A model generated the notes under the pieces. That model was given only the letters and a program-made list of their open reading frames with translations, was not told the DNA's origin and did not search any database. The position numbers were made by a program, and so were the translations under genes. Shown here one piece after another: positions 10,601-35,156 of a stretch of DNA of 64,000 bases. Origin of the DNA: Alviniconcha marisindica (lineage: Eukaryota; Mollusca; Gastropoda; Provannidae); NCBI GenBank assembly GCA_018857735.1, contig JABMCL010002476.1:46001-110000 (forward strand), given 5' to 3'. The number at the start of each line of letters is the position of its first letter. Position 1 is the first letter of the stretch.

Positions 10601-13600
10601 AAGTGAAACCAAAAGCCATACCAAATGTGACAGAAATGATAACTGCATCTCGAAATGTGACGTAAATCATTGCAAACTACTATCACCATTCCTTGCCTCA
10701 TTTCCAAATGACCAAGACATCATCCAGGAAAACTGGGGTGCTGAAATGTGAACATGCAACACTCAAGTCTTCATGAAAAATCTCCATTTCTTACAGCCAG
10801 CACTATTTCTGTGTATAAATAATATACAAACATGAGCAGTGCCCACCTCATCTTCACAAAGGTGTGTGTGTGTACGTGTGTGCACATATATAAACATGAG
10901 CACTGCCCACTTCCCCTTCACAAAGGGTGTGTGTGTGTGTCTAAACATGACCAGTGCCCACCTTTTCACAAAGGGGGTGTGTCTAAACATGACCAGTGCC
11001 CACTTCCCCTTCACAAAGGGTGTGTGTGTGTGTGTGTGTGTCTAAACATGACCAGTGCCCACTTCCCCTTCACAAAGGGGGTGTGTGTGTGTGTCTAAAC
11101 ATGACCAGCGCCTACCTTTTCACAAAGGGTGTGTGTGTGTCTAAACATGACCAGTGCCCACCTTTTCACAAAGGGTGTGTGTGGGGTGTGTGTCTAAACA
11201 TGACCAGTGCCCACCTTTTCACAAAGGGTGTGTGTGTGTTGTGTGTGTGTGTCTAAACATGACCAGCGCCACCTTTTCACAAAGGGTGTGTGTGTGTGTG
11301 TGTGTGTGTCTAAACATGACCAGCACCTACCTTTTCACAAAGGGTGTGTGTGTGTGTGTGTCTAAACATGACCAGCGCCCACCTTTTCACAAAGGGTGTG
11401 TGTGTGTGTGTGTCTAAACATGACCAGCGCCTACCTTTTCACAAAGGGTGTGTGTGTGTGTGTGTCTAAACATGACCAGTGCCCACCTTTTCACAAAGGG
11501 TTGTGTGTGTGTGTGTCTAAACATGACCAGCGCCTACCTTTTCACAAAGGGTGTGTGTGTGTCTAAACATGACCAGCGCCCACCTTTTCACAAAGGGTGT
11601 GTGTGTGTGTGTGTCTAAACATGACCAGTGCCCACCTTTTCACAAAGGGTGTGTGTGTGTGTGTGTGTGTCTAAACATGACCAGCGCCTACCTTTTCACA
11701 AAGGGTGTGTGTGTGTGTGTGTCTAAACATGACCAGCGCCTACCTTTTCACAAAGGGTGTGTGTATAAACATAAGCAGTACCCACCTCCTCTTCACAAAG
11801 GTTGTACTTGAGATCAGCAGGTAGCACACTTCCAAACTCCCACCGCATATTGCGGATGTGTTCCAGTCGACTGTTTCTGCATATATATATCACAGTCAGT
11901 AAATGAGTAATGTAAATAAACATAAAGTTTATTTAAAGGCAGTATCACTGCCTACAATGTTGCAGTCCTGAGCAAAATGTTCTGATGAACCTGCAGGTAC
12001 TGATAATGATATAACAGTGCATAAGTCAAATAAGCACAGGTCACCTACAAAGGTGAAACATTCACTTAACAGGTTGTGTTCTATTCAGCTAAATGCCCTC
12101 CACCAGTGTCACTACTAAAAGGGCCGTGCCGTGCACAGCAAGGGAGGTGCATAATACTTACACTGTTACAGGTAGTCCAACCAGTGGCACTAACACTGGT
12201 AATTGTTACCGGGTACGATTATCAGGTAACACTAACATCCTACTATTACAGGTACAGTAAGGAAAGTAGCAATATTCATAAGTACACAAGGACACAGAAA
12301 CCAAAGGCAATGTCACTTTAAGTTTTACAGTCTTAGTCTTACCAGAACCAGGTATCGTGAAGATTAATTGACAATTGTGAGAAATGTAATTATGAAGCAT
12401 TGTTTTCAGAATAGAATCTGGAATTTTGCACTACCAAAGTACCATATATTTAAATGATGTATGATGATATTACTAATGTACCTTACAGTGCCATGCCTCC
12501 TCTGGTCCCTGCCTCTTCTTTTTTTCTTTCTCATCCATGCTTATGTTACTGGTGTGAGTCCTATATTTACTATGTGCTGTCCATTTTTTTACAGTTGTGT
12601 TGTCTGGTTCATTATGTAACTTGTAAGTCTATTTACCTTTCATAAATTCATTAAAAAAATATTTAAATACGTGAATGAGTGAGCGAGAGGAATACTGAAA
12701 TGATGGATGAGTGCTTTTGAATAAACACCCCCCAAATGATATGCTTGGTAAAAAAAAAGGTATAGTGAAGAAGACCTGTCCAACATAACACATAGCGCAA
12801 CATAGTATGCACTATGCAGACTGGTACGGACGCAGCCTCCAATGTCACAACTACCAAGTACAGCAGGGAGGGTTCACAGTTGTACTCACAGGTAAGCCAG
12901 GACACAGCGCTTGTTTCGCTCCAGGGCTGTGTGACGGAGCTGGATGCTGGAGAACAGGCCTGCTTCTCCTGCAACTGTGGCACTCCTGCAAACAGATCAT
13001 TGATTTTCAACCTCCAGTCAACCATGACAGTCACATCACTATAATAATAATAATTATAATAATAATAATAATGTACATTTATCATGTGCTCATCAACGCC
13101 CTGAGCGCTCACATGACACACATTAACCTAAATACAATATTCTATCCACACATAGAGCACAGTCCTATCAAAACAATTTACATAAGTTATTATATATATA
13201 TATATATATGGAAACACACATGTATACATGTACACAGTGACACACACACACACTGACTGTAGCAGAAACTGGGTATTTATATTAGTTAGGGTGGAAAGAC
13301 TTTGAGAAGAGGAAGGTTTTCAGTTTGGCTTTAAAAGATGACAGGGTTGAGCAGTGTCTAATGTCTTACTCTTATCACAATATCAGGGTGATCATTCCTG
13401 CAAAACTGGTGCAAACACTCATCACTTTTATAAAAGTGTATAAAAAACTATAATATATAAATATACACTGAATCAATGACTGATAGATACAAACATGTCA
13501 CACTCACAATGACCACTTATAGTTATAAGAATATAAATTACAATACATATATTGATATATAATACACAAAATATGCTTACCACCCATCCAATATTACCTC

Positions 13601-15409
13601 TGCTCCAGATCTCCAACTACTCAAGCCATAACATTATACAGTAGAATCTAGGTTCTGTTTTCAATGTACAATGCATGTAATTCTAAACACTTGCATCTTA
13701 TGAAAAAAACAAATCAAACAGGATTTTTTCTCATTAACACATGTGTACAAAATGAACTTACGTATCACGATGATTTTGTTCAAACAAGGCACGCATTTCT
13801 TCAAGAACTTGTCGAATACCATCTTCCTGAAATTTAAACATAAATGGTTAAACACTGTGCTGATCCATTTTCATGATTTTGTAGAAGTGGCTACATACAG
13901 ACATGAATAACTACAATAAAAGTATACATGTATTAAATTTTAATTATTTATAAATCATACTGTCCAAGTAACAAGTAATTTCTGGTATTTTACAAGATCA
14001 GCATATATACATGCATATTATATATACATATATATATTATATATACAGGAGAAAATCAGCAATCAGTCTGACATGCTGGCTGTTACACAGTGTTAGTTTG
14101 TGTTTTACAAAGTCTGTTTCTCACAATAATAAAAAAAGAAAGAAAAAAAGAAAAAAGAAGAAGCTCAGAGAGATAGTGAGAGAGGTAGAATACATGTGTG
14201 TGTGTAGGATGAATGTGTATGTGTTGTGTGTCTGTGGAAGGAAGCAGCATGTTTGCTAGCACCGTAGCAGAGCTCTAGTACTTAGTACTAGTAGTAGCTA
14301 AACAGCCATAATATAACACTTAACAGAGCTCAGGCGCTGTGTGAAAGTCAAGCTGGCCGTCCTGGGCTCCCATCCCTAATATTGTAATAAGCCTATGGTT
14401 TCCGTGGACATAAAGCAACATTTCATCATCACCATAATATATATCATTTATATGACCAGTTACATATTATGATATGCAGTGGTTGGCTGGTTTCTGCAAA
14501 CAGCTTTCACCACCTTATAGATCATGTCACACTGGTTTAAAAAACGCCTCACGTTCTACAACTGTACAGGGTGGTGCTGGCCATACCACATTACCACAAC
14601 CAGCAAACCAGTTCCTAACAGCTAAGAAACCAGGTCGTTTAGTGTGCAAGAAACACCCCTCAAGCAACCTACCTAATAACCTAGTGCCAGCTACACAGGG
14701 AAAAACAACAAATGCTGGAATATTCAGCACTGTCGCACTGATCAATACAAAAACTCCTCCTTTGTTGGACTGGAACCATATAATTAATACATATATTATG
14801 ATATAACACCATGCACAGTTCATGCCGACTGGGAACCGTTTTCGAACTCTCACTGCGGCCAGCAAAAGCCGCTAAACCACTGTTACTGTACAGCTCCCAA
14901 CCGTTGTTTTTATATTTATGCAAGACAGCTGGATGCTGCAACGTACCCAACAGATCAATACAGCTATGGCTTTCGAGGGACTTCAGTATTCCTGCTAATA
15001 GTACGATACATTATATAATGTCGGACGGCAAGTTGTTCCAAGCGTACGTGTTTGTTAGAATATTAAAGTTAGTTATGTGCAGTGTTGGACTGTTGTTTTA
15101 CTGAGTAAAATATATTTCATCCATCGCTGATAGTGATACTGACAGAGTGTACAGCAACTGTGAACAATTCCCTGTATGCACTTCAAGACTTGCTAACTTT
15201 GGTCTGTTGAGAATCTCGGAATGGTCCAAACAAAAAATGATTTATGGGCAGTCCAAGAGATCTTGATCTTGATGGTTACCTCGACTTGGGCCATGTCCTA
15301 GCACAAGATCGACAAGAGCCAAGCTGAAACTTACGTTGAACGGAGCAAGGGAACCATCTATACACCGACGCTGTTCTCTCACTAATTCTAAGGCTTTTTC
15401 TGCCAACAT
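7567..15409 (-). CDS. GINS1: GINS complex subunit PSF1
   Basis: Seven exons on the minus strand: 15409-15335, 13826-13762, 12985-12890, 11876-11786, 10280-10164, 9430-9356 and 7641-7567. All junctions are GT-AG and keep phase. The product has 197 residues; human PSF1 has 196. Landmarks in order: [12 protein letters not shown] start, [64 protein letters not shown], the invariant [10 protein letters not shown] linker, then [18 protein letters not shown] and [17 protein letters not shown] of the C-terminal beta domain. PSF1 joins SLD5, PSF2 and PSF3 in GINS, which binds Cdc45 and Mcm2-7 as the CMG helicase in the nucleus. The frame is open upstream of 15409, but that ATG matches the family start. 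The last eight residues come from a tandem repeat unit and replace the usual short tail. The gene is head to head with ABHD12. Confidence 0.97.
9470..9790 (-). mobile_element. 3' fragment of a non-LTR retrotransposon
   Basis: In GINS1 intron 5 the minus strand reads [20 protein letters not shown] followed by [10 protein letters not shown]. This is the typical end of the reverse transcriptase ORF in CR1/L2-like LINEs (pattern RSFSYxAPxxWNxLPxxxR...FKxxLK). Only this C-terminal piece is present, with no catalytic motifs, so the copy is a 5'-truncated relic. It starts about 35 bp from the exon at 9430-9356. Confidence 0.75.
10832..11790 (-). repeat. Minisatellite carrying GINS1 exon 4 donor copies plus GT runs
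   Basis: Roughly eighteen copies of a 45-60 bp unit, the length varying with an internal GT run. On the minus strand each unit reads CCTTTGTGAAAAGGTGGGC followed by CTGGTCATGTTTAGA. The true exon 4 end is CCTTTGTGAAGAGGAG|GTGGGTACTG, at 11786. The unit therefore includes about 16 bases of exon, the donor and some intron. The copy farthest from the exon (near 10832) is the most exon-like, keeping GAAGATGAG|GTGGGCACTGC. Confidence 0.88.
13041..13260 (-). mobile_element. SINE/LINE tail with (ATT)n, copy 1
   Basis: An (ATA)n run at 13041-13072 leads into a TGTACATTTATCATGTGCTC block with CCCTGAGCGCTC. The same order, AAT run then a GCGC-containing body, occurs near 44015-44090 and 38805-38880. 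This suggests a retroposon inserted on the minus strand with an (ATT)n tail. It lies in GINS1 intron 2 just beyond exon 3. A TA run follows at 13190-13210. Confidence 0.5.
13827..15334 (-). other. GINS1 intron 1
   Basis: AT-rich intron with a TA run (14011-14050) and an A/G-rich tract (14113-14165). A short SINE-like tail with CCGTGGACATAAAGCAACAT lies near 14400. No further exon is recognised. Confidence 0.6.
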
Positions 15410-15624
15410 TATGACACAACAAATATAATGATCGAGTCTTGGGTAATTTTTCAAAATAATAAAGTCAAGCCGTGTCGTCTGCACGCGCAATCTCCCGCCA
15501 ACAGGAAGGGTCTCGACCCAGCTGTCCTGAACGTTTTGATTGGATAAAAGTCTGACCGACATATTTCTGGCAACCAATGAACGAAACAGGGTCTGTTGTG
15601 TTATTGTTGTTATTATAAATCAGG
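15410..15624. promoter_or_regulatory. Bidirectional promoter GINS1 / ABHD12
   Basis: Only 215 bp separate the two start codons. The interval contains a CCAAT at 15574-15578, an inverted CCAAT (ATTGG) at 15539-15543 and TCCCGCC at 15493-15499, an E2F-like core expected for a replication gene. There is no clear TATA box for either side. Human GINS1 and ABHD12 are also head-to-head neighbours. The motifs are seen in the sequence; factor binding is inference. Confidence 0.7.
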
Positions 15625-30162
<14,538 letters not shown>

Positions 30163-30344
30163 ACCTCAATGTCATCCCAGGATTCAGCAGCGGAGGCTTT
30201 TATTCAGGGTTCCATTATCTATCTGAAGAGGGTTTTTGTATTCATTTTCCGTTGCATTTTGGTCTGTTGAAAACCCTGCCACCCTGGCTGGATGCTTTGC
30301 CTAGAGTGAAGCTGCAGGAATCACAGAACTGAAAGTGTCTGATG

Positions 30345-30470
30345 AGGCTGGGTAAGATTGCACTCCCCAGGGTAACGTTGCACTCCCCTGGGTAAGGTTG
30401 TACTCCCTGGGTAAGACTGCACTCCCCTGGGTAAGATTGCCCTCCCCTGGGTAAGGTTGCACTCCCCTTC
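30345..30470 (+). repeat. ~24-bp array of donor-like units in ABHD12 3' UTR
   Basis: Five or six copies of CCTGGGTAAGATTGCACTCC. Every copy contains GGGTAAG, close to a consensus 5' splice site. It lies about 190 bp after the stop codon. Confidence 0.85.
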
Positions 30471-30588
30471 ATGGGGCATGGATTTTTCATTTTCCACTGT
30501 ACTTTCAAGGTTCAAGGTTGGCCCACTGAAGCCTAGAGAGAAAAAAATCTGAAACTAGAATGACTGCTAGCATTCTAAAACAAGATCC

Positions 30589-30690
30589 AAACACATAAAA
30601 GGTTAAAAAGAACACTGTTTATTATGACAAAACATAAAATTTGTCTTTCATCATAATAAATAGCATTCTTTTTCACCTTTTTTTATGTTT
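30589..30690. mobile_element. MITE-like palindrome
   Basis: Two arms of about 36-40 bp in inverted orientation (left ACATAAAAGGTTAAAAAGAA... ending TTTATTATGA; right TCATAATAAATAGCATTCTT... ending TTATGTTT) surround a loop of about 22 bp. Arm identity is roughly 85 percent by eye. Single arms recur at 3098-3140 and 43828-43873, so it is an interspersed family with a palindromic member. Confidence 0.65.
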
Positions 30691-31109
30691 GAAGCCCAGA
30701 GAGACTGAGAAACCAGCTAGCCGTTGCCTGGGTTACTTTGGTCTGCTTTGCCAGATGACATTTTTATTTTGTAAAATGGCATCATTTCCAGCATTACTTC
30801 ATGATGTTTGGCAAAAAATTTCAGTGAAAAATGTCAGAAAATGATTCAAATTGTCAGATAATCTTTGGCTTAAAAACTCTGCCCGTGAGTTTCAAGCGCT
30901 GTTTTGCTGTTGGGACCTATACATGGGTGCTGTCCCTCAGCGTAAGTTCAGGATTTGAAACTTATCAGTTTGCAATGATCGTTCAGTTGTAACTCCAGCT
31001 TACTTACTTACTCTGCTGACTTACTCCTGATGTCCACCGCTGTGGTGAACTGCTGACACAGACTTTATGGCCCCTCTCCCAGGAATCCAGAGCCATCAGA
31101 GGGTCTCAC

Positions 31110-31215
31110 TGTTAAAGCTGGAGTGGGTTAGAAAATAGCCTTGCATGCTTCTTCCTGCTACCAAGAATGTTTTCTAGTTCCTGTCATTTTGGTTCATTCA
31201 GCTGCATTTTTGCGC
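31110..31215. repeat. Interspersed element, copy 2
   Basis: GAAAATAGCCTTGCATGCTT through TTTTGGTTCATTCAGCTGCA matches the order of blocks in 3815-3905. See that entry. Confidence 0.5.
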
Positions 31216-32934
31216 AGTCGTTGAAAAAAGAATTGACATGTCCAGGTGTTACAGTGAGTCGGACTGTTACTTGTGGTTTGATGAGTGGTGACATTTCACC
31301 CAGAAGTGACCTTTGTGGTTAACAGTGTTGGATATCAGTACTGTACCTAGGGGATTTCCTTCTGGGTTGTGTAAATACAAGAACACTTTACCAGTGATTG
31401 TTTACAAGTTGTGATACATGTTGTTAAATCTGATTCTTTTTGTTATCACTGTTGTTTCTTCCTGATGTTTTTGTTGTGGTGGAGGAGAGTTTGAATTTCA
31501 AATCCAGGATGTGTTTTATTTGACTTAGATCTGTCGCAATTCCTCTGAATGGCTGTCTGCTTCCAACCCCACACACCCTTTTTGTTTGTTTTTCTGATTT
31601 TTGAGGGTTTAGTTATGACCTGACATAAATTCTGTTTCTGTTGTACTGATCTGTATGCTTGTTTTGTCATTTGGGCATTATGATGAATATGCAACTATAA
31701 ATCACATTTTACGATCAGTTTGACAATTGCCTGTGTTGATTCAACTTGTTTCGTTGTTTTTTCAGTTAATTTTTGGGGTTGCTATGTATGCACCTTCTAT
31801 TTTTTGTGAACTTGAGAAAGCTGCCCTGGATCTGATGCATCAGTATTGACCTGATTATGGATTTGTTGCCTTGGATCTGATGCGTCATTGTTGGTCTGGT
31901 TATGGATTTGTTCATTCATGTATTTATTTCTGCTGTGCCAGTACCCACGCTCATTGCTGATGCTCTACTTTGGGAGTGAGAGTGAGAATAGTTTTAAAAT
32001 GGAACTCCGTGTTCTGTTGGGGATTGTTTCCTCTTGGTGTGCATTTACAGTAAAAGATAAAATGCTGGATCTCCACTTAGTATGCATTTACATTAAAAGA
32101 TGAAATGCTGGATTTTACTTTAGGCTGTGTGTAACCATTTTTTTTTTTTTTTGTAATATATAATTTATATATTTCTTTTTTTCTTTTCTTTTTTTCTTTT
32201 CTACTTCTGTTTCTGCGCAAATGTTTTTTTAAAATCATTTCCTGTTGTTACCACTCTGTCGCCCCCCCCACCCCCCCCCATCCCAGCCCCACCCTCCCAA
32301 CCTTCCTTTCCTGGTTTATTTGATTTATTCATAAAGATCTGTTTTGTATTTGTTGATGGTGAACTTTTCCTCTAGATATAATTTGAATCTTGCAATCTCA
32401 AGTGCAACGAGTGAAATTATACAATCTGTACTTGCTGTTGTTTGTTTGAATGTACAGCTGTTGTGATGGTAAGATAAGAAATCTGAAGAGTGCTGTGCCC
32501 TTGGGCAGGGTGCACAGAATGATACCTTGATCTTGATCTTGACACGCACTATAACTAATGCAATAAGCTGACAGGACCCAATCTTGGGTATAGCGTCAGC
32601 GGATATATATTTAGATATTTTCAGTACAGTGACTAACTCCAGAAAATTGTGTTTGATGTTTGTGCATGTATCTTTTGTTTTATACTTGTGTTTGGAGTGA
32701 TTTTGTAGTTGTAACTGGAGTTTCCACGTGAGAGGAGATTTGAAATGTGTTTTTCCGTACGGCAGACTTTGATCATCCTGGGATGACCCTGTGTGGTTCG
32801 CAGGGAGACCCTGGGCAAGTTGGCAGGGTGGGTACAGTGGGGTCTTGGGACTGTGGTTTGAATCTCCTGCCCATGGTGAAACTTACGTGTCGGTCTGGCA
32901 CTTCTGTATTTATCTGGCTTGTCCCTTCAGTCCC

Positions 32935-33110
32935 TGAAATCCTGTTTGTCATCCCTGTTGGCCTATTTGTCATGCCTGTTGTCCTGGTTGTCATCCCCGT
33001 TGTCCTGGTTGTCATCCCATTTGTCATGCCTGTTGTCCCTTTTGTCACCCCTGTTGTCCTGTTTGTCATCCCTCTTGTCCTGTTGTCCCATTTGTCATCT
33101 CTGTTGTCCC
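32935..33110 (+). repeat. 18-21 bp array (GTTGTCCTGGTTGTCATCCC)
   Basis: About nine degenerate copies alternating TGTCATCCC, TGTCATGCC and TGTCCTG. The Leu/Val/Pro-rich open frames here are artefacts. Confidence 0.85.
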
Positions 33111-33589
33111 GTGTTCAACTGATGATGAGCACTGCCTGAGGCTAGTTTTGGTCAAGTGATGTTAATTTCTAGCATATTCTGTGCTGCCAGATGACATGAT
33201 TTGGGTCAGATGCTGCTGTCATTTCCTGTGTTCAAGATATGTTTTCCTTGCAAAATGATTCCTTAATCATTCATGTATTGTGCAGATGTGTAGTTTGGCC
33301 TCTGTGTATGGCACTATCACTTATTTTTGCTCTGTGTGTGGGTGTATGTGTTTGCGTTTGTACATTTTGTGTGTGTGTGTGTTTGTACGTGTGTCTGTGT
33401 GCATGTGTGTGGTGTGCGCATATGCATGCACAGGTTTTGTGTTTTTGAGGAATTCTTAACTAATCCAGTGATTGCATAGAAGAAAGAAACCTAATCGCTG
33501 TCTTGCTGCATCATTATTTAGTAAAAACTTAATATTCAAAGGTTATTTAAACATCAGAGAAAGTATGTTTTACTTGGGCAAATTCAGGA

Positions 33590-34240
33590 CAGTCAGGGCT
33601 AAATCAACATTTAGATATTATAATTATTGGTCAAAAGATACATTCTGGGACAGTATGTTAGGGATAAATCAACATTTAGATATTATAATTACTGGTCAAA
33701 AGATACATTCTGGGACAGTCAATGTTAGGGATAAATCAACATTTAGATAGTATAATTATTGGTCAGAAGATACATTCTGGGACAGTCAATGTTAGGGATA
33801 AATCAACATTTAGATAGTATAATTATTGGTCAGAAGATACATTCTGGGACAGTCAATGTTAGGGATAAATCAACATTTAGATAGTATAATTGTTGGTCAA
33901 AAGATACATTCTGGGACAGTCAATGTTAGGGATAAATCAACATTTAGATAGTATAATTATTGGTCAAAAGATACATTCTGGGACAGTCAATGTTAGGGAT
34001 AAATCAACATTTAGATAGTATAATTATTGGTCAAAAGATACATTCTGGGACAGTCAATGTTAGGGATAAATCAACATTTAGATAGTATAATTATTGGTCA
34101 AAAGATACATTCTGGGACAGTCGGTGTTAGGGATAAATCAACATTTAGATATTATAATTACTGGTCAAAAGATACATTCTGGGATAGTCAATGTTAGGGA
34201 TAAATCAACATTTAGATAGTATAATTGTTGGTCAAAAGAT
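33590..34240 (+). repeat. 67-bp minisatellite
   Basis: Nine to ten copies of a 67-bp unit including GGGATAAATCAACATTTAGA and GGTCAAAAGATACATTCTGG. Copies are nearly identical, which points to recent expansion or homogenisation. It lies in the putative ABHD12 3' UTR. Confidence 0.93.
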
Positions 34241-34527
34241 TTTTCTTTGGATCAGGTACTGTCAGGTGTGGAGGTTAGTGCAAGACTTGGGTTGTTTACG
34301 GGCCATTTGCAGAGAAAATTGGCCTCAGATTCGAAGGAGAGAGGGTCGCGGTCAGAGTTACAGAGATTAGTTCAAGCCATTAAAAGGCAGACCTGTTGTG
34401 GGGATTGTTTACAGATTCTTTAAATGGGTCAGATTAGTCTCATAATCTTTTAAGATTATCCAAGATTATTTTGACAGTGACAGGAGTTGGTCCAAGATTG
34501 TTGAAAGGTTATTTTTAAACCAGTTGT

Positions 34528-34549
34528 GGGGGGGGGGGGGGGGGGGGGG
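34528..34549. repeat. G22 homopolymer
   Basis: Twenty-two consecutive G. Similar G or C runs occur at about 35265-35283, 40580-40600 and 57173-57186. Lengths of such runs are unreliable in most assemblies. Confidence 0.9.
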
Positions 34550-35110
34550 AATTAATCCAAGGTTCTTTTTATTTTTCAGAGTTGTGGAAATTGCTCCTAG
34601 ATTCTCAAAATATTTTAGTCTCAGACTGTTTGCAGATAAATATAGCCAAATGACAAGGTTTTGAAGATAGGACACTCCTATCAAAGATTACTCCTTTTTA
34701 AAATGTATACATTATTTATCTGAACATGTTACCTTGTTAACAAAAATGGAATGCAAACTGTTCAGAGTGTAAAATCGGTGTGTTACAGTTTGCACTTGAC
34801 TGTCTCTGGTTGTGATTTCTTTCATCTTGCAAAGCAAGGTTGAAGGTTTTCTTGCGCAAGGTTTGAACTGTCATTCAGCCATCCTGTTTCAAGTGAACGT
34901 TTGGCAATTGACTGTTGCTGACACATCCGTCTTTGTGCTGTTCCTTGTCCTGTGCTTTCCTTGCATTTCATTCTTTGGGAATTCCAAATGTAAATAATAA
35001 AAAATATTTTAAAAATGAGTGTGTGTATGTTTTATGTTTGTGAAGTGATTGGTTTTGTAGATTGTGGGAAGAGTTTGGAAATGTGTATTTTCTTATGACC
35101 TGAGTTTGAC

Positions 35111-35156
35111 TGTCCTGAGGTGACCCTGTGTGGTTGGCAGGACATTAAAATCCAAT
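35111..35156 (+). mobile_element. SINE-like 3' segment, copy 2
   Basis: TGTCCTGAGGTGACCCTGTG and TGGTTGGCAGGACATTAAAA match 4151-4195. A (CTA)n run follows, as expected of a tail. Confidence 0.5.

Larger units (their letters stand above)
30163..35001 (+). other. ABHD12 3' UTR and downstream region
   Basis: No further coding exon is recognised. An AATAAA at 30655 lies inside a repeat; a stronger candidate end is AATAAA at 34996-35001. If the latter is used, the 3' UTR is about 4.8 kb and contains several arrays listed separately. A pyrimidine- and T-rich stretch lies at 32140-32310. Confidence 0.45.

Noticed and set aside
15242..15577. Longer GINS1 start upstream of 15409
   Set aside because: The frame is open, but PSF1 proteins start right before the helix that begins at 15409. 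The extra residues would overlap the shared promoter.
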